A stretch of DNA of 64,000 nucleotides from Streptosporangium sp. NBC_01756 (GCF_035917975.1 NZ_CP109130.1:1116001-1180000); one strand, 5' to 3'. Shown: positions 8,541 to 17,472, numbered from the stretch's first letter. Notes: generated by a model not told the origin, from the sequence alone. A program made the numbers and translations.

Positions 8541-9410
8541 ATGGCGTCCCGGCGTAGCCCCACGGCCCGTCATCGCCGTCTGATGGCCGAACTGAACCGA
8601 CTGCGCGAAGACAGCGGGCTGACCCGCGCGCAGGTGGCCGAACGGATCGGCGCCACCGACACCACCGTCTGGCGATACGAGACGGGGCTGACCCGCCCCA
8701 AACCCTCCGACGTGGCGGCCCTCACCGAGGTGTACGGCGTGACCGGGGAGGCCAGGGACTCCCTGGTCCAGACGGCCAGGGAGGCCCGCAAGCGCGGCTG
8801 GTGGCACCGGCACCGGCAGGCGCTCAAACCAGGCTTCGACTCCTACATCGGGCTGGAGGCGGAGGCGTCGGTGGTGCGCTCGTACGAGCCGCTGGTCGTC
8901 CCCGGCCTGATGCAGACGGAGGCGTACGCGCGCGCCGTCATCGAGGCGACCGCGCTCACCCACGCCCCCTCGGCGGTCGACGAGAAGGTCTCCGTGCGCA
9001 TGTCGCGCCAGCAGCTGCTGTACGGCCCCGGCGATCCGATCCAGCTCGTCGCGGTGCTGGACGAGGCGGTGCTCCGGCGCCGGGTAGGCGGTCCGGGAGT
9101 GATGCGCGAGCAACTGGAACATCTTCTCGATCTAGGCAGACTGCCCAATGTGGAGATTCGGGTTATTCCGTTCTCCGCAGGCGCGCACGCCGCGATGGAC
9201 GGTAAGTTCTGCCTGCTCAGCTTCCCCGAACCCGAAGATCCCGACCTGGTCTACCTGGAGCAGGCCGCGAGCGGGTTGGTGCCGGAAGACCCGGAGGAGG
9301 TGCGCCGCTACACCCTCATGTTCGGGAGCCTGTCGGCACTGGCTCTCGGCGCGGAGGCGTCGGCCGCCTTCATCGCCCAGCGGGCGAAAAGATGTTCCAA
9401 CGAACAATAG
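8541..9410 (+). CDS. XRE-family regulator with DUF5753 (WhiJ-like)
   Basis: A 289-residue protein with an N-terminal helix-turn-helix (about residues 10-65, including LTRAQVAERIGATDTTVWRYETG) and a C-terminal DUF5753 domain (about 90-275, including SYEPLVVPGLMQTEAYARA). A GGAGG seven bases before the ATG at 8541 fixes the start; an upstream in-frame start lacks one. The architecture matches WhiJ-like regulators of streptomycete development. The DUF397 gene follows after 10 bp, so the two form an operon. XRE-DUF397 pairs have been proposed to work as toxin-antitoxin-like modules. Confidence 0.9.
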   Translation: MASRRSPTARHRRLMAELNRLREDSGLTRAQVAERIGATDTTVWRYETGLTRPKPSDVAALTEVYGVTGEARDSLVQTAREARKRGWWHRHRQALKPGFDSYIGLEAEASVVRSYEPLVVPGLMQTEAYARAVIEATALTHAPSAVDEKVSVRMSRQQLLYGPGDPIQLVAVLDEAVLRRRVGGPGVMREQLEHLLDLGRLPNVEIRVIPFSAGAHAAMDGKFCLLSFPEPEDPDLVYLEQAASGLVPEDPEEVRRYTLMFGSLSALALGAEASAAFIAQRAKRCSNEQ

Positions 9411-9420
9411 GAAGAGAGAA

Positions 9421-9666
9421 ATGCAGGGCTCCACGATGGATCTGTCCAGCGTCGCGTGGCGCAAGAGCAGTCGCAGCACCAACGGAGGCGACTGCGTCGA
9501 AGTGGCGATCGTGCCCGGTGACCCGGCTCTGGCCGAGCACAAGGCCGACGCCGATGAGCTTTACCTCGTCCGCGACTCCAAGGACCCGGGAGGTCCCGCG
9601 CTGGCCTTCACCCAACGCGAGTGGGACGCCTTCGTCGGCGGCGTGAAGGACGGCGAGTTCGGCTGA
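9421..9666 (+). CDS. DUF397 small protein
   Basis: An 81-residue protein with the DUF397 signatures WRKSSRS-x(5)-DCVEVA near the N-terminus, VRDSKDPGGPAL in the middle and FTQREWDAFV near the C-terminus. It starts at ATG 9421 behind GGAAGAG; the ATG at 9436 is a possible alternative. DUF397 proteins are almost always encoded next to XRE-DUF5753 regulators, as here, and are thought to modulate them. The biochemical function is not settled. Confidence 0.9.
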   Translation: MQGSTMDLSSVAWRKSSRSTNGGDCVEVAIVPGDPALAEHKADADELYLVRDSKDPGGPALAFTQREWDAFVGGVKDGEFG

Positions 9667-9681
9667 CACGTCCCCGGTGAG

Positions 9682-9718
9682 CCGGGTGCCGCAGGCGGCT
9701 CCGCCCTGCGGCACCCGG
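9682..9718. terminator. Bidirectional hairpin between convergent genes
   Basis: A perfect 14-bp inverted repeat (9682-9695 with 9705-9718, nine-base loop) lies between the stops of the DUF397 gene (+) and the glycoside hydrolase (-). It has no U-tract, as is common for actinomycete terminators. Confidence 0.7.
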
Positions 9719-9736
9719 TCCACCGGGACACCGCCC

Positions 9737-12403
9737 TCAGGTCAGGCTGTCGCAACTTCTCGCGTCGGCGTCCTCGGCCGCCTTCGGCACCCATCGGACG
9801 TTGGCGAACGAGGCGGAGAACGCGCCCTCGGTGTAGACGAGGAACGGCGTGTTGACCGCCTCCAGGTCGAGGCCCGTGGCCGCGAAGCACGCGATCGGGA
9901 TCTTGACCGTCGCCTTGCTCCCGGCCGGGAGCCCCTGGAACAGCGACGTCGCCACCACTTCGGAGAAGCAGGGATAGCCGCAGTGGACGCTGATCACGGT
10001 CCGTGCGGCCGGCGCCTGGTGGACGATGGTGTCGAAGACCAGCGCGGCGTCGGCGTTGAGGTAACCCCGCAGATCGCTGCCACCGGCCGGGTCCTGCAGG
10101 TAGAACTGTGCCGGTCCGCCGCCGTTCCAGGTCGCCTTCAGGCCGTCCTGCTGCACGTTGACGTCGGACTGCACCACGCCGATCGCCGAATGCGCCGCCT
10201 CACCGTCGACGCCGATCTCGGTGCCGCCCCAGTTGTCGGCCGATCCGATGAAACTCCGGTACGGCGCGACGTCCGCCCGGTTGAAGATCTCCAGATCCTC
10301 GCTCGCCTCGCCGCCGCCGCCCGGCTGGCCGCAGCCGAACTCGGGACCGGTCTCGTCCAGCGTCCCGACCGAGCCGCTCTGCCCGGAGCGCAGGCCGTAC
10401 CCGAGCGGGAAGAGCGGCTCGTAGTCCTCGTCCCCGAGGTTGAGCGGCGTCTGACACGCGCTCTTCGGCCACGAGTACGACAGCGTGCCGGTGTATCCGG
10501 CCTCTTGGTGCGATCCGCGGACGAGCAGGTCCGCGACACCGCCACCCTCGGTGCCCGGAAGCCAGGCGGCGACGAAGGCGTCGGAGCGGTTGAGCTCCTT
10601 GTTGACCCAGAGCGGGCGGCCCGAGACATAGACGGTGACCACGGGTGCGCCCCTGCCGCTGACCTTGTCCAGAACGGCCAAGTCGCCGGGGTAGAGCTTG
10701 GCCGCCTCCAGAGAGCGCCGGCCGAGGTCGCCGACCCCCTCGGCGTACGGCGTCTCGCCGATCACCGCGACGACCGCGTCGTACGCCGAGGGGTCGACGC
10801 CGTCCGCCGTCTCGCTGAAGGTGACGTCCGCCTCGCCCAGCGCCGCACGCAGCCCGCCGAGGATCGTCGTGCCGTTCGGGAAGTCGGCGTTGGTGTTACC
10901 GGTGCCCTGCCAGGTGAGGGTCCAGCCCCCGGTCTGGTTCTGCAGGCTGTCGGCGCTCTTGCCGACCACGAGCACCTTGGAGCTCCTGGCCAGCGGCAGC
11001 ACGCCGCCGTTGTTCTTGAGCAGGACCTGCGACCTGCGGACGGCCTCGCGGGCGAGTTTCCTCGCCTCCAGAGCGTGGGCCGATCCCGCCAGGGCACGGC
11101 CGGACGGCTTTGGCGCGTCGAACACTCCGGCGCGCAGCTTCACCCGCAGGATCCGGGTGACCGCGTCGTCGACGCGTGCCATCGGGATCTCACCGGCTTC
11201 GACCTGCCCGATCGTGTTGGCGATGAACGCCTTCCAGTCGTTGGGCACCATCACCACGTCGACACCGGCGTTGACGGCCCGGGCGCAGCTCGCGTTGGTG
11301 CATCCGGCGACCTGGCCGATGCCGTTCCAGTCGGAGACGACGACACCGTCGAAGTCCATCTTCTGCTTGAGGATGTCGGTGACGGCGCGCCTGCTGCCGT
11401 GCAGCTTGCCCTCGTCGATGCCGAGGTCGGTGTTCGTCCAGCTGTTGAAGGACACCATCACGGTCTGGGCACCGGCCGCGAGCGCGCCGTAGTAGCCCTG
11501 GCCGTGCATGTTGACCATCTCGGCCTCGGACGAGGGGTTCACCCCCTGGTCGATCCCCTTGAGCGTGCCGCCGTCGCCGATGAAGTGCTTGGCGGTGGCG
11601 ATGACACCCCTGTCGCCGATGCCGCGCGGGTGCCCGCCCTGCAGACCGTTGACGGCTTCGTAGCCGTAGGCCCGGGTGATCCGGGGGTCTTCGGAGAAGC
11701 CCTCGTAGGTGCGGCCCCACCGGTCGTCCCGGACGACGGCGAGGGTGGGTGCGAAGGCCCAGTCCTGGCCGGTCGCGCGGATCTGCGCGGCCGTCGCCGC
11801 CCCGATGTCGCGGACGAGGCACGGGTCGTGCGCGGCCCCCAGGCCGATGTTGTGCGGGAAGACCGTCGCACCGTAGACGTTGTTGTTGCCGTGGACGGCG
11901 TCGATGCCCCAGATGACGGGGATCTTCGCTCTGGTGCCGAGGGAGGCCTGCCAGTAGGCGTCCGCGAGGTCGAGCCAGGCCTGGGGTGAGGCGTGCTTGT
12001 CACGGCCGGGCCATGAGCCGCCGCCGTTGAGCACCGAGCCGATACCGTACTGCCTGACCTCCTCGGGGGTGATCGCCGCGATCTCGGGCTGCGTCATCTG
12101 CCCGATCTTCTCGGCCAGCGTCATCCCCGCGAGGATCTTCGCCACCCGCTTCTCATCGGCCGGGTTCCGCTTGATCCGGCTCTTCACCTTGGGCCAGTCG
12201 GCGAGCACGGGCAGGCTCTTCTCGATACGGGCGCACCCTCCGGCGCCCAGGGACGGCCCGCCGATCTCCGGCTGCCGGGCGCCTGCCGCGGCGTCCGCGG
12301 CCACGGCCGGGATTCCGGGGGCGCCTGCGGCCAGGAGGGCAAGGCCCGCCAGCACCGCGAGTCCGCTCCGGCGTGCGCCCGATCGGGCGAGGGGTCTGGT
12401 CAT
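9737..12403 (-). CDS. Secreted glycoside hydrolase family 3 (beta-glucosidase/exoglucanase type)
   Basis: An 888-residue exported enzyme. A Sec-type signal (Arg-rich start, then LAVLAGLALLAAG, cleavage after AVAA) is followed by the GH3 TIM barrel with KHFIGDGGT and the nucleophile motif VVSDWNG (Asp near residue 358), the GH3 C-terminal domain, and a C-terminal extension of about 230 residues resembling the carbohydrate-binding region of ExoP-type 1,3-1,4-beta-glucan exohydrolases. The ATG at 12403 is preferred over an upstream in-frame TTG (12430). Three CebR/LacI-type operator candidates upstream point to induction by cello- or other beta-gluco-oligosaccharides. Confidence 0.9.
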   Translation of the reverse strand: MTRPLARSGARRSGLAVLAGLALLAAGAPGIPAVAADAAAGARQPEIGGPSLGAGGCARIEKSLPVLADWPKVKSRIKRNPADEKRVAKILAGMTLAEKIGQMTQPEIAAITPEEVRQYGIGSVLNGGGSWPGRDKHASPQAWLDLADAYWQASLGTRAKIPVIWGIDAVHGNNNVYGATVFPHNIGLGAAHDPCLVRDIGAATAAQIRATGQDWAFAPTLAVVRDDRWGRTYEGFSEDPRITRAYGYEAVNGLQGGHPRGIGDRGVIATAKHFIGDGGTLKGIDQGVNPSSEAEMVNMHGQGYYGALAAGAQTVMVSFNSWTNTDLGIDEGKLHGSRRAVTDILKQKMDFDGVVVSDWNGIGQVAGCTNASCARAVNAGVDVVMVPNDWKAFIANTIGQVEAGEIPMARVDDAVTRILRVKLRAGVFDAPKPSGRALAGSAHALEARKLAREAVRRSQVLLKNNGGVLPLARSSKVLVVGKSADSLQNQTGGWTLTWQGTGNTNADFPNGTTILGGLRAALGEADVTFSETADGVDPSAYDAVVAVIGETPYAEGVGDLGRRSLEAAKLYPGDLAVLDKVSGRGAPVVTVYVSGRPLWVNKELNRSDAFVAAWLPGTEGGGVADLLVRGSHQEAGYTGTLSYSWPKSACQTPLNLGDEDYEPLFPLGYGLRSGQSGSVGTLDETGPEFGCGQPGGGGEASEDLEIFNRADVAPYRSFIGSADNWGGTEIGVDGEAAHSAIGVVQSDVNVQQDGLKATWNGGGPAQFYLQDPAGGSDLRGYLNADAALVFDTIVHQAPAARTVISVHCGYPCFSEVVATSLFQGLPAGSKATVKIPIACFAATGLDLEAVNTPFLVYTEGAFSASFANVRWVPKAAEDADARSCDSLT

Positions 12404-12501
12404 CGAGGGTCCGTTCTCGAGGCGCGGCAACGGTCACGGCGGCCCCCGGTCCGCACTGCGCAGATCGTGACGCTGTCACGGCAGTCGAGTCAATAGGTCC
12501 G

Positions 12502-12515
12502 TGAGAGCGCTCTCT
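12502..12515. promoter_or_regulatory. CebR/LacI-type operator O1 upstream of the GH3 gene
   Basis: TGAGAGCGCTCTCT contains a perfect 12-bp palindrome (GAGAGCGCTCTC, 12503-12514) and matches the streptomycete CebR box TGGGAGCGCTCCCA at 11 of 14 positions. It lies about 100 bp upstream of the hydrolase start. Confidence 0.65.
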
Positions 12516-12550
12516 CACATGAGAGATCATCCTGCGGATCGCCGACGCGC

Positions 12551-12566
12551 GTGAAATCGCTTTCGG
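12551..12566. promoter_or_regulatory. Weak LacI-type operator O2
   Basis: GTGAAATCGCTTTCGG is an imperfect palindrome around CG, with the spacing of LacI-family operators, about 50 bp from O1. It may be an auxiliary site. Confidence 0.35.
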
Positions 12567-12631
12567 CAAGCGTTTTTTCTTCTACATCCGATCGCCTACC
12601 TGCGGAAAGAGGACCAGGGATCGCCTCTGCT

Positions 12632-12645
12632 TGAAAGCGCTCTCA
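12632..12645. promoter_or_regulatory. CebR/LacI-type operator O3
   Basis: TGAAAGCGCTCTCA is palindromic except at one symmetric pair and shares the AGCGCTCTC core with O1, 130 bp away. Such spacing would allow DNA looping, though nothing here shows it. Confidence 0.5.
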
Positions 12646-12694
12646 CGGTGATGCGGATTCGGCGTCGCAGGACATGTCAGGTGCGAACGGTCAG

Positions 12695-12732
12695 GGCTGA
12701 TCCGTCGCTGTCACGGCGGCGACGGATCAGCC
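12695..12732. terminator. Perfect hairpin, possible terminator
   Basis: Perfect 14-bp arms (12695-12708 and 12719-12732) with a ten-base loop. There is no U-tract. It sits at the 3' end of the frame-broken minus-strand remnant, so it may be that gene's old terminator. Confidence 0.5.
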
Positions 12733-13092
12733 GTGCGATCCGGGGAGGACCTCCTCGGATCACGTCGAGCACGCCCCGCAGGCCGTCCCGCAGCTCAGCC
12801 GGATCCACGTGGGACCGAGGATGTCGAACCGCGTGCCTCGATCATCGGAGGCCGGGCGCCACTCATCGCCGCCGTCCACGCTCTCGGCCGGTGCGGTGGC
12901 GGCACGCGTCCGATCCGGATTTTGGGCCTAGGCAAGCATGGACAGCTGAACTAACTTCTGGAAAGGCATCTTGTCCGAACCGCCGCCTCAACCTGCTCGC
13001 CTCCGGGAACCACCTGCTCGCCGTCACCGCCCGGACCGTGCCGCCCCGGCCGGTGGACGAGGGCGGACCGGTGAACCTGACGGAGGACACGC

Positions 13093-13884
13093 GTGCGCAG
13101 AGCTCTCGCCCATCCCGAGCGACGGCCTGTCCTGGTGACCGGTGCCTCTTCGGGGATCGGCTCCGCCGTGGCCGTCGGGCTGGCGGCCGCCGGATATCCG
13201 GTGGCGCTGGGCGCGCGCCGTACCGCGATCTGCGAGGAGCTGGCGGCGGGAATTCGCGCCGACGGCGGAGAGGCGGTGGCACTGGCCCTGGACGTCACCT
13301 CGGACGAGTCCGTGGCCTCCTTCGTCGCCGGGGCCGAGCGGCTCCTGGGTACGGTCGAAGTGGTGGTGACGTGCGCGGGCGAGGTGACTCCGGAGAACGC
13401 CTACGAGACGGCGACGCCCAACTTCGAGGCGCAGTTGCAGCTCAACCTGGTCGGCACCCAACGATTCGTGGCCAAGGTCGCACCCTCGATGGCGACGAGG
13501 CACCGCGGCGACATCGTGTTCGTCAGCTCCGACGTCGTACGGCTCCCGCGCCCTCGGATGGGCGCCTACGTCGCGGCCAAGAACGGCGTCGAGGGGCTGG
13601 CCAGGGCGATGCAGATGGAGCTGGAGGGCACCGGGGTCCGCGCGTCGATCCTGCGGCCGGGGCCGACGCTGTCAGGGATGGGGTCGACCTGGCCGGTGGA
13701 GGTCTTGCAGGCCGTGCTGGACGACTGGGTGCGGTTCGGACTGGCCAGGCACGACCGCTTCCTCAATCCCCGCGACGTGGCGGCGGCCGTACTGGCCGTG
13801 ATCTCCATGCCGCGCGGTGCGCACGTCACCCTGCTCGAGGTCGAACCGGAGGCGCCTCTGCGCACGGAGCGGCCGGCCCACTGA
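13093..13884 (+). CDS. Short-chain dehydrogenase/reductase
   Basis: A 263-residue classical SDR. It has the cofactor motif TGASSGIG near residue 16, the NAG-equivalent CAGEV near 94, the active-site Ser in VFVSSDVV and the catalytic Y-x3-K as YVAAK near 157. An Arg pair after the second strand (ARR) suggests NADP preference. The start is GTG 13093 with GGAGG six bases upstream. The substrate is unknown, and its neighbours give no pathway. Confidence 0.9.
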   Translation: MRRALAHPERRPVLVTGASSGIGSAVAVGLAAAGYPVALGARRTAICEELAAGIRADGGEAVALALDVTSDESVASFVAGAERLLGTVEVVVTCAGEVTPENAYETATPNFEAQLQLNLVGTQRFVAKVAPSMATRHRGDIVFVSSDVVRLPRPRMGAYVAAKNGVEGLARAMQMELEGTGVRASILRPGPTLSGMGSTWPVEVLQAVLDDWVRFGLARHDRFLNPRDVAAAVLAVISMPRGAHVTLLEVEPEAPLRTERPAH

Positions 13885-14290
13885 ACGGGGCGGGACGCGC
13901 GAGTCCGGTACGGCCCGGAGTCGCGGCCCGGAGACCGTCTGGAGGCCGGGGGCCGGGGTCATCGTCTTGCCCGAAGGCGGGTGATACGTTCCGGGGGGAG
14001 CCGCACCCATGGACGCGGTTCCGTCCCGGTGGGATCCGAGCATGCGACCGCCGAGCCGGTGAGGGATGTGAGAGGGATCGGATCCGTCCGGGGAGGCGCG
14101 CTTGGGACGACCTTGTTGCGGAAAACGGCATAACCTGTAACGCCCAGCGACCTGTTGCACGACATATTGGTACAAGTCAGGACTCTTGCGAGAAGTTCCG
14201 TCCCCGGCGGGGAATCAGCCGAGGACGAGAGGCGGAGACGCCTCTCACCATACTCGCCCGGACCGGCTGGCCGACGGACTCGGAGTGCCC
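13885..14290. other. Intergenic region
   Basis: About 400 bp with no supported gene. A short perfect hairpin (AGAGGCG, loop GAGA, CGCCTCT; 14228-14245) lies in the presumed leader of the next gene. A GGCATAAC stretch near 14126-14133, with TTG-rich sequence upstream, could be a promoter, but this is weak. Confidence 0.4.
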
Positions 14291-14674
14291 ATGAGCGACC
14301 ACGCGAACGACAGCGCTCCCGACCGCCGGATCCGCGGATTGGAGATCATGAAGCGAGTCCACGGCTGGGACCAGGCCGGGGAGGGTCCCGGCGACTTCTT
14401 CGGCATGACCGTCGAGCACCTGTTCGCCGAGGTATGGTCCAGAGACGGACTGAGCATGCGAGACCGGCGGCTGCTCCTGCTCGGCCTCCTCATCGGGCAG
14501 GGCATGGACGACGCGACAGAGGTCCAGCTCGACGCGGCGCTGCGCACCGGCGAGCTCACCCCGGACGAGCTCCGCGAGATCGTCATCTTCCTCACCCACT
14601 ACGCGGGCTGGCCACGCGGCGCCAAGCTCGACACCCAGGTCGAGGAGCTGATCGCCCGGGTCATGAGGGCGTAG
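14291..14674 (+). CDS. Carboxymuconolactone decarboxylase / AhpD-like protein
   Basis: A 127-residue all-helical protein of the CMD family, with the family pattern RDRRLLLLGLLIGQGMDD, then ELREIVIFLTHYAGWPRGA. The Cys-x-x-Cys pair of AhpD-type peroxidase reductases is absent, so it is closer to the gamma-CMD branch and may act on a lactone or simply be uncharacterised. It starts at ATG 14291 with GGAG five bases upstream; the 35 codons before it look non-coding. Confidence 0.85.
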   Translation: MSDHANDSAPDRRIRGLEIMKRVHGWDQAGEGPGDFFGMTVEHLFAEVWSRDGLSMRDRRLLLLGLLIGQGMDDATEVQLDAALRTGELTPDELREIVIFLTHYAGWPRGAKLDTQVEELIARVMRA

Positions 14675-14861
14675 CCCGTCCGCCGGAAGCCGCCACGCCG
14701 ATGGTGCGTGGCGGGACGGCGGCAGGGCGCGCGGCCGATCGGGAGCCGATGCCTCCTGCCCGTCGGGCCGCCTGTCCGAGGCATCGGCCGGTGGCGCTCG
14801 GGGTCGGGATGCGGCCGGGGGCAGGGTCGCGGGCAGCCGGCGCCGAGGCGCGACCGACCGG

Positions 14862-16121
14862 TCAGAGGCGCTCGACGTTGGCTCCCCGGCAGCGGTCACG
14901 TGTGTCGAAGACGAAGGGGCTCACCCGCTGGACCATCTCGTAGTCGAAGCAGTCGTGGTCGGTCAGAATCACGACCGCGTCCGCCTGCGACAGCTCGCAG
15001 GCCGTCGGCTGGACGAGCTCGATCCCCTGCGGCGGCATCAACGCGTTCACGTGGGGATCGGCGGCCAGCACGTCGGCACCCAGCTTACGCAGGGCCTTGG
15101 CCACCTCGATGGCGGGCGACTCGCGGCAGTCTCCGGCGTTCTTCTTGTAGGCGAGGCCGAGCAGGAACACCCGGCTGCCCCTGACCGCCTTGCGCCGCCG
15201 GTTCAGGCCGAGGATCAGCCGATGCACGACATGGTCCGGCATGTGGTCGTTGATGTCGTTGGCCAACTCCACGAACCGGAAGTTGTGCCCCAGGCTGCGT
15301 TTCACCTTCCATGACAGATAGGACGGATCGATCGGCAGGCAGTGCCCGCCGACTCCTGGGCCGGGGGTGAAGCGCATATATCCGAACGGTTTGGTGGAGG
15401 CGGCGTCGATCGCTTCCCAGACATCGATCCCCAGCTGCTGAGCGAAGATCGACAGCTCGTTCACCAGGGCGATGTTGACATGCCGGAAGGTGTTCTCCAA
15501 GAGCTTGCACAGCTCGGCGACCTGCATCGACGAGACCGGGACGACGTCGCGCACGATGCGTCCGTAGAACTCGCGGGTCCTTTCCAGAGATGCCCCGTCG
15601 AGCCCGGAGACGACCTTCGGCGTGTTCTCCAGATGCCATCGGGGGTTGCCCGGGTCGATCCGTTCCGGGCTGTAGCCCAGAAAGAAGTCCTCCGGCGTGC
15701 ACAGCCCCGAGCCCTCCTCCAGCAGCGGCCGGAGATACTCCTCGGTGGTTCCGGGATAGGTGGTGGACTCCAGGATCACCGTGGCGCCCGGCCGTATCAA
15801 CGGAGCCAGCGACTCGCCGGCCGAGCCGATGTGGCGAAGGTCGGGAACACCCTCGCGCAGTGGCGTCGGCACCGTTATCACGCAGACGTCGAACCCCTCC
15901 GCGTCGGCGTAGTCGGTGCTGGCCAGGTAGCGGCCGGAACGGTGGGCGGCGGCCAGCAGGTCGTCGCCGACGTCCTCGACATAGGACTCGGCGGCGTTGA
16001 GCCGTTTGACCCGCCACTCGTCCAGATCGATCCCCACGACGTCGAACCCCGCGCCGACCGCGCGCATCGCCAGAGGCAGGCCGACGTAACCCTGGCCGAC
16101 GACGACCAGTTTCTCTCCCAT
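14862..16121 (-). CDS. UDP-N-acetylhexosamine 6-dehydrogenase (WecC/WbpA type)
   Basis: A 419-residue nucleotide-sugar dehydrogenase that oxidises C6 of a UDP-HexNAc to the uronic acid with two NAD+. The N-terminal Rossmann motif VVGQGYVGLPLA, the VPTPLREG segment, the ESTTYPGTT motif, KLLENTFRHVNIALVNE and the catalytic-Cys motif PGPGVGGHCLPIDP (Cys261) are all present. The sequence resembles the WbpA/WecC branch more than UDP-glucose dehydrogenases; whether the substrate is GlcNAc or ManNAc is not determined. GGAGG eight bases before ATG 16121 fixes the start. It opens the glycan locus. Confidence 0.9.
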   Translation of the reverse strand: MGEKLVVVGQGYVGLPLAMRAVGAGFDVVGIDLDEWRVKRLNAAESYVEDVGDDLLAAAHRSGRYLASTDYADAEGFDVCVITVPTPLREGVPDLRHIGSAGESLAPLIRPGATVILESTTYPGTTEEYLRPLLEEGSGLCTPEDFFLGYSPERIDPGNPRWHLENTPKVVSGLDGASLERTREFYGRIVRDVVPVSSMQVAELCKLLENTFRHVNIALVNELSIFAQQLGIDVWEAIDAASTKPFGYMRFTPGPGVGGHCLPIDPSYLSWKVKRSLGHNFRFVELANDINDHMPDHVVHRLILGLNRRRKAVRGSRVFLLGLAYKKNAGDCRESPAIEVAKALRKLGADVLAADPHVNALMPPQGIELVQPTACELSQADAVVILTDHDCFDYEMVQRVSPFVFDTRDRCRGANVERL

Positions 16122-16674
16122 GTCAGGACCTCCGTTACTTCGAGATGAGATACACCTTTGACTGTAGGAGCCCGTTGTTCTCACAACGCCGATTCAACGG
16201 CGAATCGGGCGTGTCGTCCTTGGCCTGCTCCGACGACACCGGAAAAGCGGATCGAGACAGCCGTCGGCAACACACCCTGACCGCTTTATCCAAAAAACCA
16301 ACTAATAGCGACTTTTTGCGATACCCCTATTATATTTAGGTATTTTGAAATTTGAAATAGGAAAAATAACGACAGGACGGTATATTCGCTGATCCGACCG
16401 GACCCGAGGGAGATGTTCGCGCATACGACCCGGCCCCGGCGAGGAGTACGCCATCTCGCCCGGCGAGGTGGCGGAGCGGCCCGAGGGCGGGCGGGACGGC
16501 GGGGTTCCTCGCGCCGGTCACCGCCCGAACCGGCTCGGCCGCCGAAAGGAAACCTGCGGGTCCGATCACCTCGCAAAAGCCGGATTCTTCGCGTCTCCGA
16601 GTTTTCCCAGATATTCCAATGGCATTACTGAAGGATCACGGGGCCGGGCGAGGCAACTACGTATCGTATCGGCC
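16122..16674. other. Intergenic region with AT-rich island
   Basis: About 550 bp between divergent genes. The segment 16280-16380 is strikingly AT-rich for this genome, with runs of A and T and TATTATATTT. CCTATT (16326-16331) and AATAGG (16356-16361) form an inverted repeat. It probably holds divergent promoters and could bind an Lsr2-type silencer. The remaining open frames lack family features. Confidence 0.5.
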
Positions 16675-17472
16675 ATGGGTATCCGTGCTGTCGTTCGCAA
16701 CGCTGTCCGCCCGGCCTATCTTCCGGTCATGACTCATAAAGTCTGGCTGCGAATGACAGTGGGGCACGAGCGAGAAAGGGTCGCAGCCACCAAGTGGGCG
16801 TCCGAACGGGCGGAGAGCGTCGACGAATGGGGAAGTCTCATCGACGCGACCCTCTGGAGAGAGAGCGTGCAGTTTGCGGGGTCCCTGTCCGAATCGGCAC
16901 AACCACAGGTTCGCAGGCTCGCCGCCGCAGGTGTGGATCTGGGAGGGCCGGGCGGTGTCGAGCTCCTCTACTTTCTCACCCGCGCCCTCCGCCCCATCGT
17001 GGCGGTGGAGACGGGGGTGGCCGCCGGCTGGTCCACCTCGGCGATTCTCGCGGCGATGCGGGCGAACGAGGCCGGCCATCTGTACTCGAGTGATTTTCCC
17101 TTCTTCCGCCTCCCCGACCCGGAGCGATATATCGGATGCGTCGTTCCCGAGGATCTCAAGGACTCATGGACCCTGCTCATCAAGGGGGACCGAAGAAATC
17201 TTGAGGAGATTCTCCCGCCGGGGCGCCAGGTGGGCCTCTTTCATTACGACTCCGACAAGACGAGAGACGGAAGGGAGTTCTTTCTTCGACGGTCGCGGTC
17301 CCACCTGGCCGAGAACCACGTCATTGTCATGGATGACATCCAGGACAACCTGGTCTTCCGGGAGTACGCGGAGGCGCAACCTCTCTTCCGCGTCTTCGCG
17401 TACATGGGAAAATACATCGGCATGACCGGGCCAGGTCTGATGACCATGGAAAAGAAGGGGCCTGTGGAATAG
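16675..17472 (+). CDS. Class I SAM-dependent methyltransferase (Methyltransf_24 type)
   Basis: A 265-residue protein with the SAM-binding signature VAVETGVAAGWSTSAILAAM near residues 121-140, then an acidic strand end (YSSDFPFF) and a later VGLFHYDSDKTRDGREFF motif, typical of the Methyltransf_24 / class I group that includes sugar and cephalosporin hydroxylase-like methyltransferases. It lies in the glycan locus and may methylate a sugar, which is inference. The start at ATG 16675 lacks a good Shine-Dalgarno; a TATCGT a few bases upstream could serve a leaderless transcript. A later ATG (16729) is possible. Confidence 0.75.
   Translation: MGIRAVVRNAVRPAYLPVMTHKVWLRMTVGHERERVAATKWASERAESVDEWGSLIDATLWRESVQFAGSLSESAQPQVRRLAAAGVDLGGPGGVELLYFLTRALRPIVAVETGVAAGWSTSAILAAMRANEAGHLYSSDFPFFRLPDPERYIGCVVPEDLKDSWTLLIKGDRRNLEEILPPGRQVGLFHYDSDKTRDGREFFLRRSRSHLAENHVIVMDDIQDNLVFREYAEAQPLFRVFAYMGKYIGMTGPGLMTMEKKGPVE

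Larger units (their letters stand above)
12404..13092. other. Long regulatory and decayed intergenic region
   Basis: About 690 bp between the divergent glycoside hydrolase and dehydrogenase genes. It holds three LacI-type operator candidates and one perfect hairpin. On the minus strand from about 12900 to 12665 there is frame-broken, protein-like sequence: one frame reads DEWRPASDDRGTRFDILG, and another then reads HVDPAELRDGLRGVLDVIR to a stop at about 12664. This suggests the remains of a gene, without a recognisable family. Confidence 0.45.
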
